A DNA stretch of 64,000 bases from Sphingomonas insulae. Its GTDB lineage: Bacteria; Pseudomonadota; Alphaproteobacteria; Sphingomonadales; Sphingomonadaceae. Shown piece after piece: positions 36,609 to 46,107 of the stretch. Below the pieces are notes generated by a model that made no database searches, had not been told where the DNA came from, and saw only the letters and a list, made by a program, of their open reading frames with translations. Location of the stretch: assembly GCF_010450875.1 (NCBI RefSeq), contig NZ_CP048422.1:1643001-1707000 (forward strand), written 5' to 3'. Made by a program: the position numbers and the translations under genes. Numbering within the stretch: the stretch's first letter is position 1; each line of letters starts with the position of its first letter.

Positions 36609-37390
36609 CAGGCGCGGGGAGTAGCGCCGCGGGGGAACCGGGGCAAGCTGGCGGCGCCGTGTGGGGCAGGGGGCGAGTCGGGACCCGAGTCGGGGGGGCG
36701 GAAGTTGCCGAAGTTGACGGTACGTCCCGTCCGGAATCCCCTTCCGCACCGAACCGTCGCGGGCGGGGAGCGAGCGGGCGGCGTGGATGCGCATGCGGCG
36801 GCGATGGCAGATGCTGGGCGTGTAGGACAGCGGATCTTTGCCGGACGAGCCTTAACCCGTGGTCCCGACGGGGCGGCGGTTGGGCCGGCTCGGCTGGTCG
36901 CGCCTGTTGCCGGATGCTCGGCTAGACGCCCTGCGGACTCGAGGGCAGCCATTCGCCGAGTGCGATCATCTCGCTGTCTCCAGTTTCGGGGGCATTTCGC
37001 GAAGGGGCGATCAGCAACGGCTTTCGGGACACGGATACCCCGAACGCCCGTCGGCAGGATCAGGAGGGTAGTCGAACACTGAAGTGACAAACAATCTATC
37101 TGTGCATCCCTCCAATCCATATCTCTGGAATCAGGGGGAATTTAGTAAATCACAAAATTTGCTTCAAATTTGAAAAGCCAGGATCGTTATCCGGCGCAAG
37201 GTCTGAATCGATTTCGGTCAGGCGCCGATTTCAAAATCTGGCGGATAATGGTGCGCTCAAAGTTTGTACTAGACCTCAATTGCGCAGAATCGGATACGAA
37301 TTTGTTGAGCGTGATAAGATAAATAATGAATCCAACAACCTGGAGCAAATCGCGCGCGTATCGAGCCTACAAGAAATAATAAAACCAATA
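36609..37390. other. Non-coding stretch grading into AT-rich DNA
   Basis: About 780 bases. The first 470 are GC-rich with only overlapping shadow frames. From about 37080 the composition falls sharply in GC and no ORF of note is present until 37432. The border near 37080 may be one end of the acquired island described below. Confidence 0.5.
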
Positions 37391-37417
37391 TTGACTCAAG
37401 TTATAACTTGATATGAT
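37391..37417 (+). promoter_or_regulatory. Candidate extended -10 promoter for the AT-rich three-gene island
   Basis: TTGACT at 37391-37396, 15-base spacer, then TATGAT at 37412-37417 preceded by TG one base before (extended -10). Transcription would start near 37424, leaving only a short leader before the first possible ATG at 37432, which favours the second ATG at 37447. Confidence 0.45.
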
Positions 37418-37431
37418 AGTGTGAGGCAAAT

Positions 37432-37956
37432 ATGGAGATTGAGCGCATGCCAGCCATGATAGCGTTAGCAATTTTGTTTGCTGTCCCGGGAGCGCCTTAT
37501 CCAGCGGGGAGCAATGCGAAGGATCAGGAAGCGCATTACCAGGAATTATGGGCGGAGAAAATTTCACCGTTTTCCGAGCGGCGAAAAGTGGGACAGTGGC
37601 GTATCCCGGTGTTCAGCGAACTTCATCAGGCGATCGGCGCGAGGAAGTCCAAACCGTCGGACCTCGCAAAAGAGCGCTCGATCCGTCGCGCGTTCATGGT
37701 GTCGGGACTAGATCGGATTACATTAGATCACCTTCGCATATCATGCCGCATGGAACTTTGCGAATATGTCATGATATTCAGCGCTCGTTTATCCGGTAAT
37801 CAGCGCAATCAGGCTTTGGATGCGATCAATAAAGGTGTGCAAGCTTCGTGTCCGACAAGTCGCTGTCAAGCTGCAGCAATTGTCGGTGGCAATGGATCGA
37901 AAGGAAGATTGTCAACGTTAGGCTATTTAATACCAATGGATTCCGGATTTATCTGA
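37432..37956 (+). CDS. Uncharacterised exported protein 1 of the AT-rich island
   Basis: 174 residues from ATG 37432, or 169 from ATG 37447, which has GGAG nine bases upstream and gives a cleaner fit to the promoter. A hydrophobic N-terminus (PAMIALAILFAVPGAPYP) looks like a signal peptide or anchor. Near residue 100 it has ISCRMELCEYVMIF, a C-x3-L-C-E motif also present in the third gene. Two further cysteines are near the C-terminus (ASCPTSRCQA). GC is lower than the genome. Not recognised. Followed after 14 bases by the second gene. Confidence 0.6.
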   Translation: MEIERMPAMIALAILFAVPGAPYPAGSNAKDQEAHYQELWAEKISPFSERRKVGQWRIPVFSELHQAIGARKSKPSDLAKERSIRRAFMVSGLDRITLDHLRISCRMELCEYVMIFSARLSGNQRNQALDAINKGVQASCPTSRCQAAAIVGGNGSKGRLSTLGYLIPMDSGFI

Positions 37957-37970
37957 AAAGGATATTCTGT

Positions 37971-38321
37971 ATGAAGGCGGTAATGTATTTCCTGCTGATC
38001 ATGTCATCGGCTGGCGCTCACGCCCAGATATATGACGACGACTGTAAATATTGCGCGCGACAGCCTACATCTGGATATTATTTTGGGTGTGAGCAGTGGC
38101 GGCAGAGCAGATCGTATCAGCGTTCCGGTCCTTACAAATATTGTGAAAATGGGCCCGTGACGCAGGATCGGTATGGCTACATCAGTAGAGACTGTATTGG
38201 GTTTATTAGCTGTGGAATGCGCTACAGCAAAAACATGAAATCCAATTATATTTATGTAAATATGTCAAATTCTTGCAAGAATGCACTTCGGATAGCTCAG
38301 AGCAAGGCGTATGGCGTATAA
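37971..38321 (+). CDS. Small cysteine-rich secreted protein 2 of the AT-rich island
   Basis: 116 residues from ATG 37971 with AAGGA nine bases upstream. Clear signal peptide (MKAVMYFLLIMSSAGAHAQ), leaving a mature protein of about 97 residues with eight cysteines, many tyrosines and few hydrophobic stretches (DDDCKYCARQP, GCEQW, KYCENG, RDCIGFISCGM), so probably a disulfide-bonded periplasmic or secreted protein. Not recognised. Its stop overlaps the start of the third gene by 11 bases. Confidence 0.6.
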   Translation: MKAVMYFLLIMSSAGAHAQIYDDDCKYCARQPTSGYYFGCEQWRQSRSYQRSGPYKYCENGPVTQDRYGYISRDCIGFISCGMRYSKNMKSNYIYVNMSNSCKNALRIAQSKAYGV

Positions 38322-38994
38322 TGCGGGAGTATCGATCTTGAAAAGTCCTGCTTTCCAAATTGCCGTCATATGTATTTTAGGTGCCATCGCTATTGGAGCG
38401 ATCCTTCTGGTGCGAGAAACGAACTCCTCGTCGTCCGGGACGGCGATACCGGTCGTTAGCGGGTCTATGGCGAGGAGCGTTGGATCGCAGCAGATGCTGT
38501 CGGGGTTGCCCGCCGCAACTCATTCTTCCGAAGCCGGTGCGATGGGCTCGCAACCGAAAAGCGACCGCGATCTGGTCGCTGACGACATCGAGCCGATTCT
38601 CAGAAATTCGCCTAATCTGAGAAGTCTGCACGCGAAGTTGATAGGTCAGGGTCGCGACGATGCATGGGCCAAGCCGTCGGAAGACATGATAGGCAAGGTC
38701 TATGACGATGTGTCGCTTAATGGAAAGGCCGGTAGAATTGCCTCCGTCAGCTGCGGCACCACGTTGTGCGAAGTTTCAGGCGCCATAGATGGTAAGCGCG
38801 GCGAGGGCGACGCGTTTCGTAGCAATCTTTCGAAACCGGAGCTGGCCGCCGATATGTGGGCGAAAGGCTATCGCAACATGGGCGAAGGCTATGCCAAAGG
38901 TCGTGACGGGAACGAGGCCTTCGTCACATATTACCAGCGAGAGACCCCTACAAAGGCCGAGGTGGGGCGGTCGCCTTCGAACGAGAAAAACTAG
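38311..38994 (+). CDS. Single-pass membrane protein 3 of the AT-rich island
   Basis: 227 residues from ATG 38311, overlapping gene 2. One membrane helix (about 16-34; IAVICILGAIAIGAILLV), then a Ser-rich linker and a periplasmic domain. The domain has VSCGTTLCEVSG (about residue 150), the same S-C-x3-L-C-E pattern as gene 1, so the two probably share a small disulfide-bonded fold. A type II topology is likely. Not recognised; together the three genes look like a small envelope module. Confidence 0.6.
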   Translation: MAYNAGVSILKSPAFQIAVICILGAIAIGAILLVRETNSSSSGTAIPVVSGSMARSVGSQQMLSGLPAATHSSEAGAMGSQPKSDRDLVADDIEPILRNSPNLRSLHAKLIGQGRDDAWAKPSEDMIGKVYDDVSLNGKAGRIASVSCGTTLCEVSGAIDGKRGEGDAFRSNLSKPELAADMWAKGYRNMGEGYAKGRDGNEAFVTYYQRETPTKAEVGRSPSNEKN

Positions 38995-38996
38995 CG

Positions 38997-39164
38997 CGGA
39001 TCGACATTCAGCCTTCTACCTCTCCGGCGGAGGGCGGGGCGCAGTTGGGGCGGTCTGGTGATGAGGCGCATCCCGGCGTCACAGCGGCCATCCCAGCTGG
39101 GCCCCGGCCTTCGCCGGGGAAGCAAGCTCATTCAAATGCCATCTCGCTGTTGAATGTCGATCCG
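38997..39164. repeat. 14-base perfect inverted repeat after the island
   Basis: CGGATCGACATTCA at 38997-39010 is mirrored perfectly at 39151-39164, starting two bases after the stop of gene 3. Between them is a second, short GC hairpin around 39101-39118. The stretch to 39346 holds no gene that I can see. Confidence 0.5.
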
Positions 39165-39346
39165 GCCTCATGGCCTGCTACGATGTCGCGATCAGGGCGC
39201 GTCAGTTGCCGGGAGTGTGAGGGTCTGCATCGCATCGGCCCGGTCGAATTCCGATGTTGCCGGCGCGAACGCACGAGGTGCTGGACGCCAAGATCGTGGG
39301 GGCGGGTAAACAGTTCGAAGCCAGGCGCTTCGATATACGATGCGCC

Positions 39347-39808
39347 CTACACCATCACCAGTGCGTCGATCGCGGCCTGCAGGATGTGCGCCGCGGCGAG
39401 ATTGTCGATCCGTTCCGCGCGTTTGGCGCGGCTCATGTCCTGTTCGATCATCGTGCGTTCGACCGCGACGGTGGACCAGCGTTCGTCCCACAGCAGGATG
39501 GGGAGGCCGATGTCCTGACAGTTCCTGGCGAAGGCGCGGGTGGACTGGCTGCGCGGGCTTTCGCTGCCGTCGAGGTTGAGCGGCAGGCCGAGGACCCAGC
39601 CGCGGACGTGTTGCGCGGTCGTCAGGGCGACCAGTGCCGCCTTGTCCTGTGTGAACTTGCTGCGGCGGATCAAGGCGGCCGGGCTGGCGAAGCTCCACCC
39701 GGCGTCGCACAATGCGGTGCCGATCGTCTTGCTGCCGAGATCGAGGCCGAGCAGGCGGCCGCCGGCGGGCAGGGCGTCGCGGAAGACGGCGCGGTCGAGG
39801 GTGATCAC
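39347..39808 (-). CDS. ruvX: RuvX/YqgF family RNase H-like nuclease
   Basis: 153 residues from GTG 39808, overlapping the stop of the upstream hydrolase (GTGA). RNase H-like fold with the acidic motif [17 protein letters not shown] at the start, [15 protein letters not shown] in the middle and [12 protein letters not shown] near residue 110. YqgF proteins process pre-16S rRNA and were predicted Holliday junction resolvases. Downstream is a gene-free stretch. Confidence 0.9.
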   Translation of the reverse strand: MITLDRAVFRDALPAGGRLLGLDLGSKTIGTALCDAGWSFASPAALIRRSKFTQDKAALVALTTAQHVRGWVLGLPLNLDGSESPRSQSTRAFARNCQDIGLPILLWDERWSTVAVERTMIEQDMSRAKRAERIDNLAAAHILQAAIDALVMV

Positions 39809-40914
39809 CTGGCCGCCCCATAGGCTGCCAGCCGGCGGAGCGCGTCAGCGCGGACGTTGGCCCAGAACAGGCTGTAATCGTAGACGTGGTAATTGTTGCC
39901 CGGCAGCACGTAGCTGCCGACGTCGGGCGCTTCGCCGATTAGCAGGAAGCCGCGATCGCCGCAGCGGGCCGGTACCTTGCCCGGTGCGATGGTGGCGGTG
40001 GACAGGTCCGCGGACGGATAGAGCGTACCCTGGTTGGCGCTGGCGGGGGCGGCGGCGCCCGGCGTGCCGGTCAGCGGATTGGTGCAGACCATCGGGGTGT
40101 CCCGGCGGCTGCGGCCGTCGAACCCCTGCGTCCGGTCGTAGAGGTCGGTGATCATGCTGGTGTCGGCAGGCTCGGCGAAGCTTTCCCACGACAGCAGGCA
40201 GCGTGGCTGATCGGGGCGCGCGCATTGCGGCAGGCCGAGTGCGGCAAGGTCGGTGGTCGCCGATACCGGCCAGCCGACGACATAGGCGGCGACGACGCGC
40301 CGGGCGATCGGCTTGCCGGCGACCTGTTCGCGCAGCAGGCGGGTGAGATGGAGCGCGCCCTGGCTGTGCCCCGCAAGGATGATCGGACGCCGGGGATCGA
40401 CCTGTTGCACGAAGGCGGCGAAGGCGGCGGCGACGTCGCCATAGGCCAGATCGAGCGCGCGGTTGGCGTCGGCGACGCTGGTCAGGAACGCACCGAAGGT
40501 CGCCTGGCGATAGCGCGGCGCCCAGACGTCGCCCGCGGCGTTGAACGCGCTCGCCTGGCCGCGCAGGAAGATGGCGGCGCGGGCGTTGGTCTCGGCATCG
40601 TCCAGCGCCGCGTTCCAGTGATCGCGGCCGATGTACGAGGTCGGGTGGATGAAGAAGACGGCGGCTTTCGGCTTAGCCTCCGGCGCATAGCCGGCGGGGG
40701 TCCAGAGCGCGGGGTTGGCGGGAATGTCGGGACGGGCGATCCACATCGCCTTGTCGGCATAGATCCGGGGATCGACGCGGGCCTGTGCCCGGAACGTTTC
40801 CGACGGGACCAGCGCCATGCGCAGGATTTCGACGCCGTACAACCGATAGGCGAGGGCGCCGGCGATCACGAGCGCGATCAGGAACGCGAACACGTAGAGG
40901 AATTTGCGGGCCAA
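39805..40914 (-). CDS. Membrane-anchored alpha/beta hydrolase, DUF3089
   Basis: 369 residues if the TTG at 40914 is the start; no ATG or GTG fits near the first hydrophobic segment, so the start is uncertain. An N-terminal membrane helix ([18 protein letters not shown]) is followed by the DUF3089 hydrolase domain, with [16 protein letters not shown] and the nucleophile elbow [10 protein letters not shown]; a conserved [10 protein letters not shown] lies at the end. Predicted serine esterase of unknown substrate in the periplasm. Translationally coupled to ruvX and divergent from gatC. Confidence 0.8.
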   Translation of the reverse strand: MARKFLYVFAFLIALVIAGALAYRLYGVEILRMALVPSETFRAQARVDPRIYADKAMWIARPDIPANPALWTPAGYAPEAKPKAAVFFIHPTSYIGRDHWNAALDDAETNARAAIFLRGQASAFNAAGDVWAPRYRQATFGAFLTSVADANRALDLAYGDVAAAFAAFVQQVDPRRPIILAGHSQGALHLTRLLREQVAGKPIARRVVAAYVVGWPVSATTDLAALGLPQCARPDQPRCLLSWESFAEPADTSMITDLYDRTQGFDGRSRRDTPMVCTNPLTGTPGAAAPASANQGTLYPSADLSTATIAPGKVPARCGDRGFLLIGEAPDVGSYVLPGNNYHVYDYSLFWANVRADALRRLAAYGAAR

Positions 40915-41022
40915 GGCGTCCAGTTTCCGAAGCGGGCAGGAGAGCGGCCCTGATGGACGAGGGGCGTCGAACTGGCAACACGCGGTTGCACTGGGGGAGC
41001 CGCCTCTGCTAGCCGCGGCATC

Positions 41023-41325
41023 ATGTCCGTAGACACCGCCACCGTGAAGAAGGTCGCCGCGCTCGCCCGCATCGCGATCACCGACGAGGACGCCGCGCGC
41101 CTCGCCCCCGAACTCAGCAACATCCTCGGCTGGATCGAGCAACTGGGCGAGGTGGACACCGCCGGTGTCGAGCCGATGACCGCGGTCATCCCCAACCAGT
41201 TGCGGCTGCGCGACGACGTGGTGAACGCCGATCCGCTGACCGGCGGCGGCATCCGCGACGCGCTGATGGCCAATGCACCCGAGGCCGAACATGGCTTCTT
41301 TACCGTTCCCAAGGTGATCGAATAA
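41023..41325 (+). CDS. gatC: Asp/Glu-tRNA amidotransferase subunit C
   Basis: 100 residues with the GatC pattern [20 protein letters not shown] and [19 protein letters not shown], ending in [20 protein letters not shown]. GatC is the small linker subunit that holds GatA to GatB. The stop and the gatA ATG share one base (TAATG). Confidence 0.94.
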   Translation: MSVDTATVKKVAALARIAITDEDAARLAPELSNILGWIEQLGEVDTAGVEPMTAVIPNQLRLRDDVVNADPLTGGGIRDALMANAPEAEHGFFTVPKVIE

Positions 41326-42820
41326 TGGCCGACCTGACCGATCTGGGCATCGCCGGCATCCGCGACGGCGTGCGCGCCGGGTCCTTTTCCGCGGTCGAGG
41401 TCGCCGACGCCTTCGTGGTGAAGGTGGCCAAGGCCAAGCCGCTCAACGCCTTTCTGGTGGAGACGCCCGATCATGCGCTGGCCGCGGCGCGCGCCGCCGA
41501 TGCCGCACGCGCGGCGGGCGAGACGCTGAAGCCGCTCGCCGGCGTGCCGATCGGGATGAAGGACCTGTTCTGCACCAAGGGGGTGGCGACGACCGCCGCG
41601 AGCCACATCCTGGAAGGGTTCGTGCCGACGTACGAATCGAGCGTGTCGCAGAACCTGTGGAACGCCGGCGCGGGCATGCTGGGCAAGCTCAACATGGACC
41701 AGTTCGCGATGGGATCGTCGAACGAGACGAGCGCGTTCGGCAACGTCGTGTCGCCATGGCGCAAGCCGGGCAGCGACGCGCCGCTGGCCCCCGGTGGATC
41801 GTCGGGCGGCAGCTCGTCTGCGGTCGCCGCGGGGCTGTGCCCAGGCGCGACCGGCACCGATACCGGCGGTTCGATCCGCCAGCCGGCCGCCTTTACCGGG
41901 ATCAGCGGGATCAAGCCGACCTATGGCCGCTGTTCGCGCTGGGGGACGATCGCCTTCGCCTCGTCGCTGGACCAGGCGGGGCCGATGGCGCGCGACGTGC
42001 GCGACTGCGCGATCATGCTGGAGGCGATGGCGGGCTTCGATGCGAAGGACGCGACGTCGCTGAAGCTCGACGTGCCGCGCTGGGAGCATGGGCTGTCGCC
42101 GAGCCTTGCGGGCAAGCGCGTCGGCATACCCCGGGAATATCGCGTCGACGGCATGCCCGAGGAGATCGAGGCGCTGTGGCAGGCCGGCATCGACTGGATG
42201 AAGGATGCGGGCGCCGAGATCGTCGAGGTGTCGCTGCCGCACACGCGATACGCGCTGCCGGCCTATTACATTATCGCGCCGGCGGAAGCGTCGTCCAACC
42301 TCGCGCGGTATGACGGCGTGCGCTACGGCCTGCGCGACCTGCCCGCCAAGGAATCCGGGGGGGCGCGGGGTTGCAGGAGATGTATGCCGCGACCCGTGCC
42401 GACGGTTTCGGGGCGGAGGTGAAGCGCCGGATCATGATCGGCACCTATGTGCTGTCGGCGGGCTTCTACGACGCTTATTATACGCAGGCGCAGAAAGTCC
42501 GGGCGCTGATCGCGCGCGATTTCGAGCTGGCGTTCCGGGCGTGCGACGTGCTGCTGACCCCGACGGCTCCGTCGGCGGCGTTCGCGCTGGGCAGCAAGTC
42601 GGCCGATCCGCTGGCGATGTACCTCAACGACGTGTTCACCGTGCCATCGAGCCTCGCGGGCCTGCCGGCGATGAGCGTGCCGGGCGGGCTCGACAAGGAC
42701 GGGCTGCCGCTGGGGTTGCAGATCATCGGCAAGGCGCTGGACGAACAGGGCGTGCTGAACGCGGGCCTGGCGATCGAAGAACGCGCGGGCTTCGTCGCCC
42801 GTCCGCAGGCGTGGTGGTAA
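41325..42820 (+). CDS. gatA: Asp/Glu-tRNA amidotransferase subunit A, interrupted by a frameshift
   Basis: The amidase-signature enzyme is split over two frames: 41325 to about 42360, then about 42371 to 42820. The catalytic set is in the first part: Lys in PIGMKDLFC and the Ser-cis-Ser/Ser nucleophile region [14 protein letters not shown] and [13 protein letters not shown]. The second part continues the family sequence without loss ([20 protein letters not shown] to the C-terminus). The break is at a run of seven G (42357-42363); one more G restores the frame as [12 protein letters not shown] sequencing error in the homopolymer is the simplest explanation, as GatCAB is normally essential. 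Intact length would be about 498 residues. Confidence 0.9.
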
Positions 42821-42821
42821 T

Positions 42822-44288
42822 ATGAGCGACTATCGTATCCAGGGTGCCACCGGCGAGTGGGAGGTCGTGATCGGCCTCGAAGTGCATGCCCAGGTGACGT
42901 CGAACGCCAAGCTCTTCTCCGGCGCGGCGACCGCATTCGGGGCGGAGCCGAACACGCAGGTCAGCCTGGTCGATGCGGCGATGCCGGGGATGCTGCCGGT
43001 GCCGAACATGGAATGCATCCGCCAGGCGGTGCGCACCGGCATGGCGATCGACGCGCAGATCAACCGCTGGTCGCGGTTCGACCGCAAGAATTATTTCTAT
43101 GCCGATCTGCCGCAGGGCTATCAGATCAGCCAGCTGTACCATCCGCTGGTCGGTGAAGGGGCGATCGAGATCAGCCCCGACGACAAGAACCCCGACGCGA
43201 CCAAGACGATCGGGGTCGAGCGCATCCATGTCGAGCAGGATGCGGGCAAGCTGATGCACGACCAGCATCCGACGCGCTCCTATGTCGACCTCAACCGGTC
43301 GGGCGTCGCGCTGATGGAGATCGTCAGCCGGCCGGACATGCGCTCGCCCGCGGAGGCAGGGGCCTATCTGCGCAAGCTGCGCGCGATCCTGCGCTATGTC
43401 GGGTCGTGCGACGGCAACATGGAAGAGGGATCGATGCGTGCCGACGTCAACGTCAGCGTGCGCAAGCCCGGCGACGAGCTGGGCACCCGGACCGAGACGA
43501 AGAACGTCAATTCCGTCCGTTTCGTGATGGCGGCGATCGAATATGAGGCGAAGCGACAGGTCGAGGTGCTGGAGGACGGTGGCCGCATCGTCCAGGAAAC
43601 GCGGCTGTTCAACGTCGAGAGCGGCACGACGCGATCGATGCGGTCGAAGGAAGACGCGCACGATTACCGCTACTTCCCGGACCCCGACCTGCTGCCGCTG
43701 GAGCTGGAGGATGCCTTCCTCGAGGATTGCCGTGCGAGCCTGCCCGAATTGCCGGACGCCAAGCGCAAGCGCTACGAGAGTCTCGGCATTTCCGCCTATC
43801 AGGCGGACGTGCTGACCGCGGAGGTCGAGGCGGCGCGCTGGTTCGATACCCTGCTGGAGGCGGGCGCGAAGCCGGTCGCGGCGGCGAACTGGACGACGTC
43901 GGAGCTGTTCGGGGCGCTCAACCGCACCGGTCGCGACATCGCCACATCGCCGGTGTCGCCGACGCAGGCGGCGGAATTGCTGGCGCTGGTCGCGGACGGC
44001 ACGCTGTCGGGCAGCCTCGCCAAGCAGGTGTTCGAGGTGATGCTGGAAACGGGCGATGCGCCGGCGAAGATCGTCGAGGATCGCGGGCTGAAGCAGACCA
44101 GCGATACCGGTGCGATCGAGGCGGTGATCGCAGAGGTGCTGGACAAGAACCCCAACCAGCTGGCGCAATATCGCGGCGGCAAGGAAACGCTGTTCGGCTT
44201 CTTCGTCGGCCAGACGATGAAGGCGATGGGCGGCAAGGCGAATCCGGCGGTGGTCAACGAACTGCTGAAGAAGGCGCTGGCCGACTGA
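42822..44288 (+). CDS. gatB: Asp/Glu-tRNA amidotransferase subunit B
   Basis: 488 residues. Kinase-like N-terminal domain with [10 protein letters not shown], then [37 protein letters not shown] and [16 protein letters not shown]; the YqeY-like tail domain ends at ELLKKALAD. It activates and transamidates Glu-tRNA(Gln) or Asp-tRNA(Asn) with GatA-derived ammonia. It starts two bases after the gatA stop, so gatCAB is one operon. Confidence 0.96.
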   Translation: MSDYRIQGATGEWEVVIGLEVHAQVTSNAKLFSGAATAFGAEPNTQVSLVDAAMPGMLPVPNMECIRQAVRTGMAIDAQINRWSRFDRKNYFYADLPQGYQISQLYHPLVGEGAIEISPDDKNPDATKTIGVERIHVEQDAGKLMHDQHPTRSYVDLNRSGVALMEIVSRPDMRSPAEAGAYLRKLRAILRYVGSCDGNMEEGSMRADVNVSVRKPGDELGTRTETKNVNSVRFVMAAIEYEAKRQVEVLEDGGRIVQETRLFNVESGTTRSMRSKEDAHDYRYFPDPDLLPLELEDAFLEDCRASLPELPDAKRKRYESLGISAYQADVLTAEVEAARWFDTLLEAGAKPVAAANWTTSELFGALNRTGRDIATSPVSPTQAAELLALVADGTLSGSLAKQVFEVMLETGDAPAKIVEDRGLKQTSDTGAIEAVIAEVLDKNPNQLAQYRGGKETLFGFFVGQTMKAMGGKANPAVVNELLKKALAD

Positions 44289-44686
44289 TGCGCGAACGGA
44301 TCGCCCGGTGCCGGTGCGGGCAATTGTCCGCCACCTGCAAGGGCGATCCGGTGCGCGTATCGGTGTGCCACTGCCGATCGTGCCAGCGGCGTACCGGCGG
44401 CCCCTTCTCGGCACAGGCGCGGTTTCCTGCCGGCGATGTCGTCGTAAGCGGCGAGTATCGCGTATGGGAGCGTATCGCCGACAGCGGACGGTGTGCCTGG
44501 TATCGCTGGTGTCCAGAGTGCGGCGCGACGGTGGCCTACGCGAACGAGGGCGCGGACGATTTCATCGCTATTCCGATAGGTGCCTTTGCCGACGATGACC
44601 TTCCACGTCCTACCGCTTCGATCTTCGAGGGCCGAAAGCAGCCGTGGCTAGCGATTGTAGGCGACGGGATCGGCCATATCGATTGA
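44288..44686 (+). CDS. GFA family (glutathione-dependent formaldehyde-activating-like) zinc protein
   Basis: 132 residues; ATG 44288 shares one base with the gatB stop. Zinc-ligand cysteines of the CENP-V/GFA fold: CRCGQ, VCHCRSCQRRTG and WCPECGATV. The family includes Gfa of Paracoccus, but most members have no proven formaldehyde role. Coupled to gatB by position only. Confidence 0.85.
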   Translation: MRERIARCRCGQLSATCKGDPVRVSVCHCRSCQRRTGGPFSAQARFPAGDVVVSGEYRVWERIADSGRCAWYRWCPECGATVAYANEGADDFIAIPIGAFADDDLPRPTASIFEGRKQPWLAIVGDGIGHID

Positions 44687-44721
44687 CCCGGGTTCTTGCC
44701 GATGCGCACGCCCGATCTCGT

Positions 44722-44817
44722 CGTCACCCCGGACTTGTTCCGGGGTCCACCGCGGCGCATACCCTGTCGCCGGTGAGTTCGCGGCTCCGTGGACCCCGGA
44801 ACAAGTCCGGGGTGACG
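44722..44817. repeat. Dispersed inverted repeat, family C
   Basis: CGTCACCCCGGACTTGTTCC and onward (44722-44750) is mirrored at 44789-44817, with about 38 bases between. The arm is itself a small hairpin (CCCCGGA...TCCGGGG). A single-arm relative is at 54906-54934. Lies between the GFA and cyclophilin genes. Confidence 0.75.
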
Positions 44818-44849
44818 AAGCGCATGGGTTTGGCGTGGAGAGACTCACG

Positions 44850-45458
44850 ATGAAGGCGGCCTGGTTTTTTGCGTTGATGTTGACGGCGGGTCCGGCGGCG
44901 GCGCAGGTCGCGCCCACGGCCCCGCTTCCCCGCGTGGCGCTGGACACGACCGCCGGGCGGATCGTGATCGAGGCGGATACGCTGCACGCCCCGATCACCG
45001 CGGGCAATTTCCTGAAATATGTCGATGGCAAGCGGCTGGACGGCGTCGTCTTCTATCGCGCGGTGAAGGTCGCGGACCGGTTCGGCTTCGTGCAATTCGG
45101 GACCAATGGCGATCCGAAGCGGGCGCTGCCGCCGATCCGGCACGAGCCGACGACGCAGACGGGCCTGCACCATACCGATGGCGTCATTTCGGTGGCGCGG
45201 TTTGCGCCGGGAACGGCGACCGGCGATTTTACGATCAGCGTCGGCGATCAGAGCCCGGCGCTTGACGCCGATCCTGCGAAGCCGGGCGACAATGCGGGCT
45301 ATGCAGCGTTCGGGCGCGTGGTGGAGGGGATGGATGCGATCGTCACCATCCTCGATGCGCCGGTATCGCCGACGGCGACGGTGCGGGGATCGTTCAAGGG
45401 CGAGGTGCCGGTGACGGCGGTGAAGGTGCTGACGGCGCGGCGGGTGGTCGTGCAATAG
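44850..45458 (+). CDS. Periplasmic cyclophilin-type peptidylprolyl isomerase
   Basis: 202 residues from ATG 44850 (GGAGAG seven bases upstream; an earlier in-frame ATG at 44835 has none). Signal peptide MKAAWFFALMLTAGPAAAQ. The cyclophilin domain has VALDTTAGRIVIEAD, APITAGNFLKYVDGK, GVVFYRAVK, the active-site-like GVISVARFAPGTATGDFTI and YAAFGRVVEGMDAI. It helps fold periplasmic or outer-membrane proteins. Confidence 0.9.
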   Translation: MKAAWFFALMLTAGPAAAQVAPTAPLPRVALDTTAGRIVIEADTLHAPITAGNFLKYVDGKRLDGVVFYRAVKVADRFGFVQFGTNGDPKRALPPIRHEPTTQTGLHHTDGVISVARFAPGTATGDFTISVGDQSPALDADPAKPGDNAGYAAFGRVVEGMDAIVTILDAPVSPTATVRGSFKGEVPVTAVKVLTARRVVVQ

Positions 45459-45547
45459 CGCCGCGCGCGCGACGTCTGCGATCGTAGCGGGGAAGCGCAT
45501 CGCCGTGTCGGGGGCAGATTCCGGCTGGCAATCGTTCCGCAATGACA

Positions 45548-45573
45548 AGGGCGGCCCCTTGCGGGACCGCCCT
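45548..45573. terminator. Hairpin between convergent cyclophilin and small acidic gene
   Basis: AGGGCGGCCCC at 45548-45558 pairs with GGGACCGCCCT at 45563-45573 (one mismatch) across TTGC. The minus side continues TTGTCATT, a modest T-rich tail; probably bidirectional. Confidence 0.55.
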
Positions 45574-45595
45574 CATTACACGAATCATCGCTGCC

Positions 45596-45832
45596 CTATT
45601 GCTGGGTCAGGTCCTGGTTCTTCACCTCGCCGCCGGTGCCGCTGTTGCCGTCGAATTCGCCGGTATCGGTGAAGCGTACCGGTTCGCTGCCGCCTTCGCC
45701 GCGGGCGACGGCGTCGGCACGGGCCTCTACGGCCTGCTGGATGTCGGGGCGTTCGTCGTCACGCACCGCGTCGGGAGCGGCGTCCGGCGCGTCGTCCGGG
45801 ATCGCATCGACGTTGGGATCGGTGTCGGCCAT
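45596..45832 (-). CDS. Small acidic disordered protein
   Basis: 78 residues, highly acidic and Ala/Asp-rich (DAIPDDAPDAAPDAVRDDERPD) with no hydrophobic core, ending GGEVKNQDLTQQ; probably intrinsically disordered. GGAG eight bases upstream of the ATG. It starts two bases after the stop of the proline-rich gene. Not a known domain; similar short acidic proteins are seen in sphingomonads. Confidence 0.65.
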   Translation of the reverse strand: MADTDPNVDAIPDDAPDAAPDAVRDDERPDIQQAVEARADAVARGEGGSEPVRFTDTGEFDGNSGTGGEVKNQDLTQQ

Positions 45833-45834
45833 CG

Positions 45835-45996
45835 TCAGATCTCCGCCGGCTGCGCGGTGCCGGGGTCGCCGGCGGGCATGCCGGGCGAGGGCACGTCGAT
45901 GTCGGGGGCCGGCGTCGTCACCTCGGGCGGCGGGCTGTCGGGCTGCACCGGCTGGGGCGTGGGGGCGGGTGTTTCGGGCGGGGGTTGCGTGGCCAT
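45835..45996 (-). CDS. 53-residue proline-rich protein
   Basis: Too short for standard ORF lists. ATG 45996 has an excellent ribosome site (AAGGAGAG, six bases away). The product is about 40 percent proline (MATQPPPETPAPTPQPVQPD and onward to GTAQPAEI), with no signal peptide or helix-forming stretch. The stop is two bases before the ATG of the acidic 78-residue protein, so the two are co-translated. Function unknown; a linker- or scaffold-like disordered protein. Confidence 0.55.
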   Translation of the reverse strand: MATQPPPETPAPTPQPVQPDSPPPEVTTPAPDIDVPSPGMPAGDPGTAQPAEI

Positions 45997-46107
45997 GATG
46001 GACTCTCCTTCATGGCGCTCAACGCCTCGAATCCACCGCGGTTGCCTCTTTGCTTGCTAGACGGCGCCACGCTGGTATAGACGCGCGCCCAACGGCGGGT
46101 CCTTCGT

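Noticed and set aside
36608..37120. 170-codon minus-strand frame upstream of pyrB
   Set aside because: Arg/Pro/Ala-rich, no ribosome site, no recognisable pattern, and its end runs into the pyrB start region.
46014..46046. EcfG-type general stress promoter before the proline-rich gene
   Set aside because: GGCAAC-N16-CGTT differs from the GGAAC consensus; kept only as something to test.
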